Translations under genes and position numbers: made by a program
Shown here: piece by piece, positions 27,071 to 35,462 of the stretch
Numbering within the stretch: position 1 is the stretch's first letter
Layout of the letters: each line of letters begins with the position of its first letter
Notes under the pieces: model-generated
Seen by the model: only the letters and a program-made list of their open reading frames with translations
The model's database searches: none
What the model was told of the DNA's origin: nothing
Assembly: GCA_017744355.1 (NCBI GenBank)
Contig: JAGIBK010000004.1
Span: forward strand, 1 to 64,000
Length of the DNA stretch: 64,000 nucleotides
Origin: a bacterium
Lineage (GTDB): Bacteria; Cyanobacteriota; Sericytochromatia; S15B-MN24; UBA4093
Reading direction: 5' to 3'

Positions 27071-27099
27071 GATGCCCCCCGGCTTTGCCGGGGGGCATC
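27071..27099. terminator. Terminator hairpin after the phosphatase gene
   Basis: A perfect 13-bp stem (27071-27083 with 27087-27099) with a TTT loop. Confidence 0.8.
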
Positions 27100-27112
27100 G
27101 TGAAGAAGCTAG

Positions 27113-27826
27113 CTACTGTGCGAGGGCGGCCGCCGGGGCCTGGGTCTTGGCGTACCAGACGAGGAAGCCGCGCAGGCCGAGCAGGTAGGTGTGGAACTTG
27201 TAGGCCTTCATCTCTTCGTAGGCCTTGTCGTAGCTCCAGCCATCGTGGCTGATGCGGTAGGCGAAGGCGGCGGTGCCGGTGCGATCGCGGCCCTGCATGC
27301 AGTGGAAGTAGAGGGGACGCGCCGACGGATCGTTGGCGAGGGTCAGGAACTTGTTGATGTTCTCGAGCTTGGGCGGGGTGATGATGCTCAAGGGGATCGA
27401 GACGAACTTGATGCCGCGCGCCTCGGCCCAGGCCTTCTCCTGCGCGACGACCTTCTTGTCGTTCTCGAAGTTGACGATGGTCTTGCAGCCCATCGCGAGC
27501 AGCATGTCCATGCCCTTCTCGGTGGGACGGGCGCCGCGCCACAGGTTGGGCTCGAGCTTGCCCAGGTTGCCAAGATCCTCGGCGGGAGGCTTGGGCCAGA
27601 TGCCTTCGGCGCCGGGCTCCAGGGGGGCGTTGTCGATGAGGCGATCGGGGGACGCCGCCGCCAGGCGCTCAAGCGCGGCGGCAGAGGGAACGGACTCGGC
27701 GACCACGCGGTTGCTCGACGCGCCGCTCAGAGCCCCACCCTGCTGGGGCGAGGCCATGCCGCACCCAACGAGCGAAACGGCCATCGCCGCCGTGAGCAGC
27801 CCTTGCGTCCAGTGACGAAGCTTCAT
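27113..27826 (-). CDS. Dual-specificity-phosphatase-like lipoprotein
   Basis: 237 residues with lipobox SLVGC. Residues about 85-220 form a cysteine-phosphatase domain with the P-loop HCMQGRDRTG (CxxxxxR), preceded by LWRGARPTEKGMDML, typical of the plant/fungal-type dual-specificity phosphatases. The general-acid Asp is not obvious. A phosphatase anchored in the envelope would act on extracytoplasmic phosphoesters (phosphoproteins, inositol phosphates or lipids). ATG 27826 has GAGGAGGG upstream. Monocistronic. Confidence 0.83.
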   Translation of the reverse strand: MKLRHWTQGLLTAAMAVSLVGCGMASPQQGGALSGASSNRVVAESVPSAAALERLAAASPDRLIDNAPLEPGAEGIWPKPPAEDLGNLGKLEPNLWRGARPTEKGMDMLLAMGCKTIVNFENDKKVVAQEKAWAEARGIKFVSIPLSIITPPKLENINKFLTLANDPSARPLYFHCMQGRDRTGTAAFAYRISHDGWSYDKAYEEMKAYKFHTYLLGLRGFLVWYAKTQAPAAALAQ

Positions 27827-27926
27827 GGTCCCTCCTCGAAACACACCTTACGATGGATTGGTTATCGGAACGACGACGGATCTCTGACGAGAGTTAACCA
27901 AACCTTAAACGGATCTTCGTCAGGTG

Positions 27927-29387
27927 TCAAACTCTCAGGGGGCCGGTGGCCGCCGCGACGGGCAGGTGGATCCGGAAGGTCGCCCCTTGGCCGAAGGCGC
28001 TCTCGAGGGTGATCCGGCCCCCGTGCATGGCGACGAGCTCACGGGCGATGGCCAGACCCAGGCCCACCCCGCCGCGGCGGCGGGTCAGCGAGCGATCGGA
28101 CTGGTAGAAGCGGTCGAAGACGAAGGCATGCTCCTGGGGATCGATCCCGATCCCTTGATCGCTCACCGAGATGACCACGCCGCCGGGCTCCTTCTCGGCC
28201 CGCAGGCTCACGTCGCTCCCCTCGGGCGAAAACTTGGAGGCGTTGGAGAGCAGGTTCAGCACCACCTGGATCAGGCGCTGCGGGTCCCCGTGGATGAGGG
28301 GCAGATCGGCGGCGATGGTCACGTTCAGGCGCTGGCGCTTGCGGTCGCAGAGGGGGGTGGCGATCGCGAGCGCCTGGGCCAAGAGGTCGCTCAGCGACGT
28401 CAGGCGCGGCTCCAGGCGCAGGGTGCCCCCCGCGATGCGGGCCACGTCCAGGAGGTCATCGACCAAGCGTGCGAGCTGACGAGTGGCCGAGAGAATCCCG
28501 GCCACGAACTCCTCTTGGCCGGGGCTCAAATCACCGGCGAGCCGATCCTCCAGGAACTCCCCGAAGCCCAGGATCGCCGCCACCGGCGTGCGCAGCTCGT
28601 GGCTCACCACGCTGAAGAACTCGTCCTTGTGGCGATCGAGGCGGCGCAGATCCGCGAGGGTCGCTTCCAGGTAAGCGTTGGCCTCGGCCAGCTCGGTGGT
28701 TCGCTCCTCGACCAGGCGGCTGACGCGCTGACGCTCCTCGGCCACCTGCCGGTTCTGCTCCTTCAGCTCATCGGCAACACTCTCGAAGAGCAGCGAAAAG
28801 CAGCCGATGGGCTGCAGAATCAGGGCAACCAACAGCAAGACGGTGCTCAAGAGCGTCAAGGCCGGCCACCATACCGAGAGGGCAAAGCAAGTGTAGGAGA
28901 GGAAGATGAACGTCGTCGAGACCAGGAGGATGGTCCGCGCCAGGGTACGGGAACGCTGCCAGAAGCGCCAGTAGAGCCCCTGCTGGAAGACGCTGCTCGC
29001 GCCCGCGATCCCAACCCAGGTCAGCTGTGCCGGCAGGGCGTAAGGGGCCGGATAAATGACCAAAAGCGAGAGGGCCAGAATCCCGAGACCAATCCAGCCC
29101 ACGTAGGGGCGCAGCGTCAGGCGGTTTTCCGTCAACCTCAGGTTGAACTCGGTGGCCGTCGCCACCAGCACCCAGTAGGAGGCGGCCCAGAAGGTGGCAA
29201 GCCACGCGGGCGCCTCGCCCCGCGCGAAAAAGGAGGCCCCCAAGAAGAGGCCAGCCGCTCCGCACATCCACGCGTACGGCCACGCGTAGGCCCGGTGGTA
29301 CCGCCGGGCCATGTGGAAGAAGAGCAGACCCTCCAGCAAGCAGACGGCAAAGCTGACGAGGATCAGGGCCTCGGAGAAAAGGTGCAT
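27927..29387 (-). CDS. Membrane histidine kinase
   Basis: 486 residues. The first 205 residues hold about seven hydrophobic helices as a membrane sensor. A coiled-coil linker (RQVAEERQRVSRLVEERTTELAEANAYLE) follows. The HisKA domain has the H-box SHELRTPVAAILGFGEFLE, and the HATPase domain has NLLSNASKFSPEG (N box), DQGIGID (G1) and GVGLGLAIA (G2). No response regulator is adjacent. The upstream bases GGAATTTTATTAGCG contain no Shine-Dalgarno site, so the transcript may be nearly leaderless. It is related to the kinase at 56317. Confidence 0.88.
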   Translation of the reverse strand: MHLFSEALILVSFAVCLLEGLLFFHMARRYHRAYAWPYAWMCGAAGLFLGASFFARGEAPAWLATFWAASYWVLVATATEFNLRLTENRLTLRPYVGWIGLGILALSLLVIYPAPYALPAQLTWVGIAGASSVFQQGLYWRFWQRSRTLARTILLVSTTFIFLSYTCFALSVWWPALTLLSTVLLLVALILQPIGCFSLLFESVADELKEQNRQVAEERQRVSRLVEERTTELAEANAYLEATLADLRRLDRHKDEFFSVVSHELRTPVAAILGFGEFLEDRLAGDLSPGQEEFVAGILSATRQLARLVDDLLDVARIAGGTLRLEPRLTSLSDLLAQALAIATPLCDRKRQRLNVTIAADLPLIHGDPQRLIQVVLNLLSNASKFSPEGSDVSLRAEKEPGGVVISVSDQGIGIDPQEHAFVFDRFYQSDRSLTRRRGGVGLGLAIARELVAMHGGRITLESAFGQGATFRIHLPVAAATGPLRV

Positions 29388-29433
29388 CGCTAATAAAATT
29401 CCACAACAAAGTATGAAGAAAGCTATCGTAGCA

Positions 29434-29469
29434 CAAAAAAACGAAGGAGCCGTTTTGCGGCTCCTTCGT
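29434..29469 (-). terminator. Rho-independent terminator after etfA
   Basis: On the reverse strand a 12-bp stem (29441-29452 with 29458-29469) is followed by a U run (A run 29434-29440). Confidence 0.88.
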
Positions 29470-29493
29470 CATCGCTCTTCGAGTCCTCGTCCG

Positions 29494-30198
29494 CTAAGCC
29501 GGCGCGAGCACCCCCACGATCCGCGTCAGGCGGTCTTCGGGGGCCAGGTCGACCTCCACCTTGGCGACCTCGCCGCCCCGGAAGCGATCGAAGTCCGCCT
29601 CCCGGAAAACGCCCGGGCGCACCGTCACCACCTGAGGCTTGCGCTCGGCGATGACCGCCACCGTCAGGATCTTCTCGGCGAAGGTCTGGCGGGTGACGCG
29701 CAGGAGGCGCTCGGCGTCGTCGAGTTCGAGGTCGGTCGCATCGGCCAAAAAGCCCGTGCCCAGACGGGCGGCGAGGCGCGGGGCGAGATCCTCGCCCGCG
29801 CGGCTCGCCGAGAAGAGGAAGATCTCGGGCTTGTAGGCGGCGACCAGCTGGCCCAGGGCCTTGGCGTAGGCCTCGAGCTGGAAGGTCTCGAGCACGGGGT
29901 GCTCGGCAAGCATCACCGTGTCAGCCCCGTAGCCGATGAGGTCCTTGGCGAGCGCCTCGCCGCCCGCAAGCACCACCGCCTGCACCCGCGCCCCCAACAG
30001 GTCCCCGAGCTCGCGGGCCTTGCCCATGAGCTTGCGGGTCTCGGGGGCGACGTAGCCGCCCTCGGTCTCGACGTAGACCCAGATGTTGCGGTACTCGTTG
30101 CCGGTGTTGAGGGTGCCGCTCGCGCTCGCCGCCTCAGCCAGGGCCGCCTCCTGGGACTGGGCCCAGGCGAGCCAGGGGTTGTCCATGTCGTTGCTCAT
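29494..30198 (-). CDS. etfA: Electron transfer flavoprotein alpha subunit lacking the FAD domain
   Basis: 234 residues, against about 310-320 for full EtfA. After a 35-residue N-terminal extension, domain I is intact: IWVYVETEGGYVAPETRKLMGKA-type start, VVLAGGEALAKDLIGYGAD, SASRAGEDLAPRLAARLGTGFLAD and VVTVRPGVFR. It stops at RIVGVLAPA, where the FAD-binding domain II (SGGRG, TGQTG and the SGAIQH loop) should begin. A terminator lies 25 bases beyond the stop, so no domain II follows in any frame. It is in an operon with etfB, 10 bases downstream. Either domain II is encoded elsewhere or the protein has a different role. Confidence 0.82.
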   Translation of the reverse strand: MSNDMDNPWLAWAQSQEAALAEAASASGTLNTGNEYRNIWVYVETEGGYVAPETRKLMGKARELGDLLGARVQAVVLAGGEALAKDLIGYGADTVMLAEHPVLETFQLEAYAKALGQLVAAYKPEIFLFSASRAGEDLAPRLAARLGTGFLADATDLELDDAERLLRVTRQTFAEKILTVAVIAERKPQVVTVRPGVFREADFDRFRGGEVAKVEVDLAPEDRLTRIVGVLAPA

Positions 30199-30208
30199 CG
30201 CTGCTCTC

Positions 30209-30913
30209 CTACTTGCCTACCTTGGCCACGCGCACGACCTTGGTCAGCGCGCCCGCGAGCCCCACCGTCTGCGGCGCCACCCCGAGATCCGCGAGGGTCC
30301 AGGTGGTGAGGGGCTTCTTGGCCGCCTTCATGATGCCCATGGCGGTCGCCAGGCGCGGGGTCTTGGCCTCGCGGGTCACCGAGGCGACCGCGGGCAGCGG
30401 GCACTCGATCTGCTGGTGGGCATCACCCCACGCTTGCTCGGCGACGAGCTTGCCGTCCGAGAGGGTGGCCGCGCGGATCGCCGAGACCAGCGGCCGCTCG
30501 GCGAGCTCGGCGACCATGGGGGCGATCGCCCCGGTCCAGCCGTCGATCGAACGGCGCCCGGTCAAGAGCAGATCCACCGGCCCGAGCTTGTCGAGCGCCG
30601 CCTTGAGGACCCGGGCGGTCGCGAGCGCGTCCGAGCCCGCCGCCAGCGGGTCGGTGACGAGGACGGCCTCGTCGGCGCCCATGGCGAGGGCCTCCTTGAG
30701 GGCGTCGCGGGCCGTCTCGGGGCCCATGGAAAGGACCGTGATCTTGTCGGCGGGGCCCTTGAGGCCAAGCGCCAGCTCCAGGGCGTACTTGTCCTCGGGG
30801 TTGATGATGCCCTTGGTCAGATCCCGCGCCACGACCCCGGTCTTGGGATCGAGCTTGACGTCGGTCGTGTCGGGGACCTGCTTGATGGCGACGACGATGT
30901 GATGGCTAGCCAT
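30209..30913 (-). CDS. etfB: Electron transfer flavoprotein beta subunit
   Basis: 234 residues. EtfB binds AMP and docks to acyl-CoA dehydrogenases to accept electrons. The protein starts with IVVAIKQVPDTTDVKLDP, has GIINPEDKYALELAL, ITVLSMGPE, GADEAVLVTDP, DLLLTGRRSIDGWTGAI, and the C-terminal recognition-loop region LATAMGIMKAAKKPL. ATG 30913 has GGAGAGG 9 bases upstream. It is the first gene of the etfBA operon. The promoter carries an 18-bp palindrome identical in half-sites to the one in front of the TetR gene of the beta-oxidation operon. Confidence 0.92.
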   Translation of the reverse strand: MASHHIVVAIKQVPDTTDVKLDPKTGVVARDLTKGIINPEDKYALELALGLKGPADKITVLSMGPETARDALKEALAMGADEAVLVTDPLAAGSDALATARVLKAALDKLGPVDLLLTGRRSIDGWTGAIAPMVAELAERPLVSAIRAATLSDGKLVAEQAWGDAHQQIECPLPAVASVTREAKTPRLATAMGIMKAAKKPLTTWTLADLGVAPQTVGLAGALTKVVRVAKVGK

Positions 30914-30960
30914 GCCCGAAAGCCTCTCCGTTTCTCGTGATGTCTCGCAGTCGAACGAAG

Positions 30961-30978
30961 TTAGTGAACACTCACTAA
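30961..30978. promoter_or_regulatory. TetR-family operator in front of etfBA
   Basis: TTAGTGA-ACAC-TCACTAA, a perfect 7-bp palindrome with 4-bp spacer. The same half-sites and spacer occur at 40621-40638 in the promoter of the TetR gene. It lies about 50 bases before the etfB start. Confidence 0.8.
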
Positions 30979-31074
30979 TGTACCCCAAAAAATCGCTTCC
31001 GTCCCGCCGAAAAGTATCGGCGATCGCAAGCGAGGGTATAAGGAAGTGCCCGCCGCCTTCGACGCTCCAGAGAG

Positions 31075-33216
31075 ATGGACTTGATGCCGAGACGCTCGCC
31101 CCTACGCCACGGCGCCCTGCTTTTGCTCCTGGTCGGCCAGGTCGGCTGCGCCCCCCATGTCGCAGGCGTCGGGACCGACGGTCTTGAAGGCTTCTCGGGC
31201 CAGGTCATCGGCCTCGACGGCAAGCCCGCGGCGGGCGTGACGGTGAGGGGCTACCTGGTTTCCAACAACGCGGCGAACCTCGTCTCCAACAACGCCGCCA
31301 CCTACCGGATCGCCGCGAGCAACGGCCTCGAAGCCCGCAGCGACGCCCAGGGCCACTTCAAACTCGAAGCCTCCAAGGGCGCGGCCCTCAACGTGGAGGC
31401 CATCCTCTCGGACAACGTCAAGGCCCTGAGGCTCAACGTGGGCGCAGGGGCGAGCGACCTGCGCCTGATGCTCGCGCGGACCGGCCAGATCACAGGCCGG
31501 GTCACCGCCCCCTCGCGGCCCGAGGTCACGAACCTCGAAGGCGCCGAGGTCTTCATCCCGGGGCTGCCCTACCAGGTCCGCACCACCCAGGCCGGCAGCT
31601 ACGCCCTGCTCAACGTACCGGTCGGCACCTTCGAGCTGGTCGCCAAGAAGGACGGCCTCGGCTCCGCCCGGCGCTCGGGGGTCCAGGTCCAGTCCGAAGC
31701 GACCACCCAGGCCGACGATCTCGCCCTCTCGACCGAGATGCCGACCATCTCGGCGGTCCAGCCCGCCCACGCCGCGCCGGGCGAGGTCGTCACCCTCACG
31801 GGCGAGCACTTCGGCACCTCCTCGGGTGCTCCGCTGCGGGTCGACTTCAGCGCCGCCCCCGCCACGGCCATCGAGCGCGTGGACGACCGGACCCTCAAGG
31901 TGACCGTCCCCGCCGGGGCCGTCACCGGCGACCTCTCGATCACCGTCGGGGGCGTCCAGAGCGCCGGGGTGCCCTTCACGGTGCTCGCCTCGCTCACCCT
32001 GGGCTTCGGCAACACCTTCCTGGCCGTCGGCGAGGAGCGTGCGCTCGGGCTCAGCGTCCGGGACACGGGCAACAAGGTCGTCGCCAACCCGCAGGTGCGC
32101 TGGACGGTGCAAGGAGAGGCGATCGCCCTCGAAAACGGGAAGCTGAAGGCCCTCAAGACCGGTACTGCGACCCTGCGCGCCGAGTCCGGGCGGCTTGCGA
32201 TCGCTCGCACCGTCCGGGTGCTTGCGCGCCACCCCGAGGTCAGCACCCTCGCGGGCGGCTTCAACGACCCCTGGGATCCGCTGGACGACTACCTCGACGG
32301 CCTCGGCACCGCGGCGCGCTTCTACCGGCCGATCGGTCTTGCCTTCGACGCGCTCGGCAACCTCCTGGTGGCCGACCTCAAGAACCAGCGGATCCGCCAG
32401 ATCGCCTCAGGCGGGATGGTGAGCACCCTCGCGGGCGACGGCACCCGTGCGCGCCTGGACGGCAAGGGCCTCCTGGCTCAGTTCCACGACCCCTCGCGCT
32501 TCGCGGTGGCGGGCAGCGACACCTACGTCTCGGAGAACGGCCACGCCATTCGCAAGATCGACGCCGACGGGAACGTGACGACCATCGCCGGGAACGGTGA
32601 GGCGGGCTACCTGGACGGCAAGGGCACCGCCGCGCGGTTCAACTTCCCCGTCGGCATCGCCCGCGATGCGAACGGCAATCTGTTCGTGGCCGACGCCTTG
32701 AACCACGCCATCCGCAAGATCGACGCCAGCGGGAACGTCACGACCTACGCCGGGATGGGGACCGCCTCGGGCAGCGTCGACGGGACGCTGAGCACCGCAC
32801 GCTTCTACGAACCGGCAGGCCTTGCCTTCGACCCCCAGGGCAACCTGTACGTGGCGGATGCGGGCAACCACAAGATCCGCAAGATCACCCCGAACGGCAC
32901 CGTGAGCACCCTCGCGGGCAGCGGCGAAGCGGGCTACTCCGACGAGACGGGGCCTGCGGCCAAGTTCAACGGGCCGATGGACCTGGTGATGGATACCCAG
33001 GGGTGGCTCTTGGTCGCCGACCAGTCGAACCACCTCATCCGCGCGATCGCCCCGAATGGGGCGGTGGCCACCTACGCGGGCATGGGGGCGGGCTACTTCG
33101 ACGCCGAAGCGCCAAGCGCACGGTTCTACGGCCCCAACTCCCTGGCCCTGGACGGTGCGGGCAACCTCTACGTCTCGGACTCCGGGAACGATCGCATCCG
33201 CAAGATCCGGCCCTAG
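31075..33216 (+). CDS. NHL-repeat lipoprotein with regulatory-like and TIG domains (paralogue 1)
   Basis: 713 residues. A signal peptide ends VGQVGC (an imperfect lipobox). Residues about 42-130 form a carboxypeptidase-regulatory-like domain with the repeated words YLVSNNAANLVSNNAA. Residues about 215-300 form a TIG/IPT domain (AAPGEVVTLTGEHFGTSSG). A Big2-like domain (about 305-375) precedes six NHL blades to the C-terminus (NQRIRQIASGG, NHAIRKIDASG, NHKIRKITPNG and others). A surface propeller on a beta-domain stalk is the likely shape. It is followed by a close paralogue with the same domain order. The start is uncertain (ATG 31075 or 31084). Confidence 0.82.
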   Translation: MDLMPRRSPLRHGALLLLLVGQVGCAPHVAGVGTDGLEGFSGQVIGLDGKPAAGVTVRGYLVSNNAANLVSNNAATYRIAASNGLEARSDAQGHFKLEASKGAALNVEAILSDNVKALRLNVGAGASDLRLMLARTGQITGRVTAPSRPEVTNLEGAEVFIPGLPYQVRTTQAGSYALLNVPVGTFELVAKKDGLGSARRSGVQVQSEATTQADDLALSTEMPTISAVQPAHAAPGEVVTLTGEHFGTSSGAPLRVDFSAAPATAIERVDDRTLKVTVPAGAVTGDLSITVGGVQSAGVPFTVLASLTLGFGNTFLAVGEERALGLSVRDTGNKVVANPQVRWTVQGEAIALENGKLKALKTGTATLRAESGRLAIARTVRVLARHPEVSTLAGGFNDPWDPLDDYLDGLGTAARFYRPIGLAFDALGNLLVADLKNQRIRQIASGGMVSTLAGDGTRARLDGKGLLAQFHDPSRFAVAGSDTYVSENGHAIRKIDADGNVTTIAGNGEAGYLDGKGTAARFNFPVGIARDANGNLFVADALNHAIRKIDASGNVTTYAGMGTASGSVDGTLSTARFYEPAGLAFDPQGNLYVADAGNHKIRKITPNGTVSTLAGSGEAGYSDETGPAAKFNGPMDLVMDTQGWLLVADQSNHLIRAIAPNGAVATYAGMGAGYFDAEAPSARFYGPNSLALDGAGNLYVSDSGNDRIRKIRP

Positions 33217-33272
33217 ACGTACAAACGAGGGTATAGGGATAGAAGGCCCCCTTCCTTGAGGTACGACCCGTC

Positions 33273-35396
33273 ATGCCCCAACCCGCCGCCCTCGTCCGTG
33301 CCACCGTGCTCCTGGCCTTCCTCGGGAGTTTCGGCTGCACCCAGTACCCGCCGCTACCCGCCGCCTCAAGCGGCGACGGCGCGAGCTTCTCGGGGGTGGT
33401 GCTCGGTCTGGACGGCAAGCCCGCCGCCAACGTGGCGGTGCACGGCTACCTGATCTCCAACAACGCGGGGGGCCTGGTGTCCAACAACACCGCGGGCTAC
33501 CGGGTCCAGGCCACGGGGCTCGAGGCCAAGACCGACGCGCTCGGCCGCTTCAGCCTGACGGCGGCCGCAGGCTCCGCCCTGAACATCGAGGCGGTGCTCG
33601 CCGACAACGTCAAGGCCCTCCAGCTCAACGTGGACGCCGCCGCCCCGGACCTGCGCCTCATGCTCGCGCGGACCGGCAACCTGGCGGGCAAGGTCACCGT
33701 CCCCGACCGCAGCGAAGTCACGAACCTGCTCGGCGCCGAGGTCTTCATCCCGGGCCTGCCCTACCAGGTCCGCACGACCGAGACCGGGGCCTACACCCTT
33801 CTCAATGTGCCGGTCGGTGTCTTCACCCTGGTGGGCAAGAAGGAGAGCCTCGGCACGGCCACCGTGAGCGGGGTCGCGGTGAAATCCGACGTGACCACCC
33901 AGGTCCCCGACCTGGCCCTCTCCCAGAACATACCGACCATCGAGCGCCTGAGCCCGGAAAACGCCGCTCCCGGCGACGTGGTCACCCTTTCGGGGCGCCA
34001 CTTCGGGACCTCCTCGGGCGAGGCGCTGCGGGTCGACTTCAACTCGGCGCCCGCCACCTCGATCACGCGGATCGACGACTCCACCCTCAAGGTGGTCGTG
34101 CCCGCCGGGGCCAAGAGCGGGGACCTCTCGATCACCGTCGGGACGGTCCAGAGCGCCGAAGTCCCCTTCACCGTCCTCAAGTCCCTCCAGCTGCGCCCCG
34201 GCAACGCGAGCGTCATCAAGGGGGGAACCCTACCCTTCACGCTCACCGGCCGGGACACCTCGGATCGCTTCGTCGAGACCCCGACGGCGACCTGGTCGGT
34301 CGAAGGCTCCGCCGTGCGCCTCGATGGCGACACCCTCCACGGCGTCTCCCTGGGGAGCGCCACCCTGCGCGTCAAGGCGGGCTCCATGCGCCTCGCTCGC
34401 ACCCTGCAAGTGGTGGAGCGCTACCCGACGGTCACGACCTTCAGCGGGATCGGCACGGGCTTCGCCGACGGCAGCAGCCAGCAGGCGCGCTTCAACTCCA
34501 CCCTCGGGATGACCTTCGACGCCGCGGGCAACCTGTACGCGGCGGACTCCGAGAACCACCGGATCCGGCAGATCGCCCCGAACGGAACCGTCTCCACCTG
34601 GGCCGGAGACGGCACGGCCGAGCAACGCGACGGCGCCCGGCAGCAAGCCCGCTTCAGATCACCGAACGGCGTCTACTTCGACCGCAAGACCAACGCCCTT
34701 TACGTCAGCGAGGCCTACGACAAGATCCGCAAGATCGACGCCAACGGCAACGTGACGACCTTTGCGGGCAACGGCACCCCGGGCTTCGTCGACGGCCAAG
34801 TCGCCGCGAAGGGGCAGCTCAACACCCCTTGGGGCATGGCCATGGACGCGTCGGGCAACCTCTTCGTGGTCGACTCCCGCAACTACGCGATCCGCAAGAT
34901 CACGCCAGGCGGGGTGCTGAGCACCCTCGCGGGCAGCGGCCAGCCGGGCGCGCTCGACGGCAAGGGGGGCACGGCGCGCTTCAACCGGCCCCGCGGCCTC
35001 GCAATGGACGCTGCGGGCAACCTCTTCGTGGCCGACACCGACAACCACCTGATCCGCAAGGTGAGTCCTACTGGCACCGTCACGACCTTCGTGGGCGCGG
35101 GCCGTCCCGGCTACGAGGACGCCACGGGCACCGAGGCCGAGTTCAACGAGCCCTATGACCTGGCCTTCGACAGCCAGGGGCGGCTCTACGTGGCCGACTT
35201 CATGAACCGGGTGGTGCGGGTCGTCACGCCCCAGGGCGTGGTGAGCACCTACGCGGGCTCCGGGCGCCGGGGCAACGTCAACGGCGACGCCCCCGACGCC
35301 CAGTTCGACAACCTGAGCGGGCTAGCGATCGATGGCGCGGGTAACATCTACGTCACCGACCAGGTCGCCGACGTCATCCGCAAGATCACCCCGTAA
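33273..35396 (+). CDS. NHL-repeat lipoprotein with regulatory-like and TIG domains (paralogue 2)
   Basis: 707 residues, the same architecture as the gene before it: signal peptide with GSFGC, regulatory-like domain containing YLISNNAGGLVSNNTAG, TIG domain (AAPGDVVTLSGRHFGTSSG), Big2-like domain and six NHL blades (NHRIRQIAPNG, NYAIRKITPGG, NHLIRKVSPTG). Identity is high throughout, so this is a recent tandem duplication; blade sequences have diverged more than the stalk. Each copy has its own upstream CGAGGGTATA motif, suggesting separate transcripts. A strong terminator ends it. Confidence 0.82.
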   Translation: MPQPAALVRATVLLAFLGSFGCTQYPPLPAASSGDGASFSGVVLGLDGKPAANVAVHGYLISNNAGGLVSNNTAGYRVQATGLEAKTDALGRFSLTAAAGSALNIEAVLADNVKALQLNVDAAAPDLRLMLARTGNLAGKVTVPDRSEVTNLLGAEVFIPGLPYQVRTTETGAYTLLNVPVGVFTLVGKKESLGTATVSGVAVKSDVTTQVPDLALSQNIPTIERLSPENAAPGDVVTLSGRHFGTSSGEALRVDFNSAPATSITRIDDSTLKVVVPAGAKSGDLSITVGTVQSAEVPFTVLKSLQLRPGNASVIKGGTLPFTLTGRDTSDRFVETPTATWSVEGSAVRLDGDTLHGVSLGSATLRVKAGSMRLARTLQVVERYPTVTTFSGIGTGFADGSSQQARFNSTLGMTFDAAGNLYAADSENHRIRQIAPNGTVSTWAGDGTAEQRDGARQQARFRSPNGVYFDRKTNALYVSEAYDKIRKIDANGNVTTFAGNGTPGFVDGQVAAKGQLNTPWGMAMDASGNLFVVDSRNYAIRKITPGGVLSTLAGSGQPGALDGKGGTARFNRPRGLAMDAAGNLFVADTDNHLIRKVSPTGTVTTFVGAGRPGYEDATGTEAEFNEPYDLAFDSQGRLYVADFMNRVVRVVTPQGVVSTYAGSGRRGNVNGDAPDAQFDNLSGLAIDGAGNIYVTDQVADVIRKITP

Positions 35397-35406
35397 CCAA
35401 GACGAC

Positions 35407-35442
35407 GAAGGGGGCCGCGACGCAAGCGTCGCGGCCCCCTTC
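35407..35442. terminator. Bidirectional terminator hairpin
   Basis: A perfect 17-bp stem (35407-35423 with 35426-35442) lies between the NHL lipoprotein and the convergent acyl-CoA dehydrogenase. Confidence 0.88.
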
Positions 35443-35462
35443 TGGTTGGGTGCGCTCAGGCG

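Noticed and set aside
29388..29493. A missing EtfA FAD domain hidden in another frame downstream of etfA
   Set aside because: Only 25 bases separate the stop from a strong terminator, followed by the histidine kinase start region; no SGGRG or TGQTG-like coding exists in any frame there.
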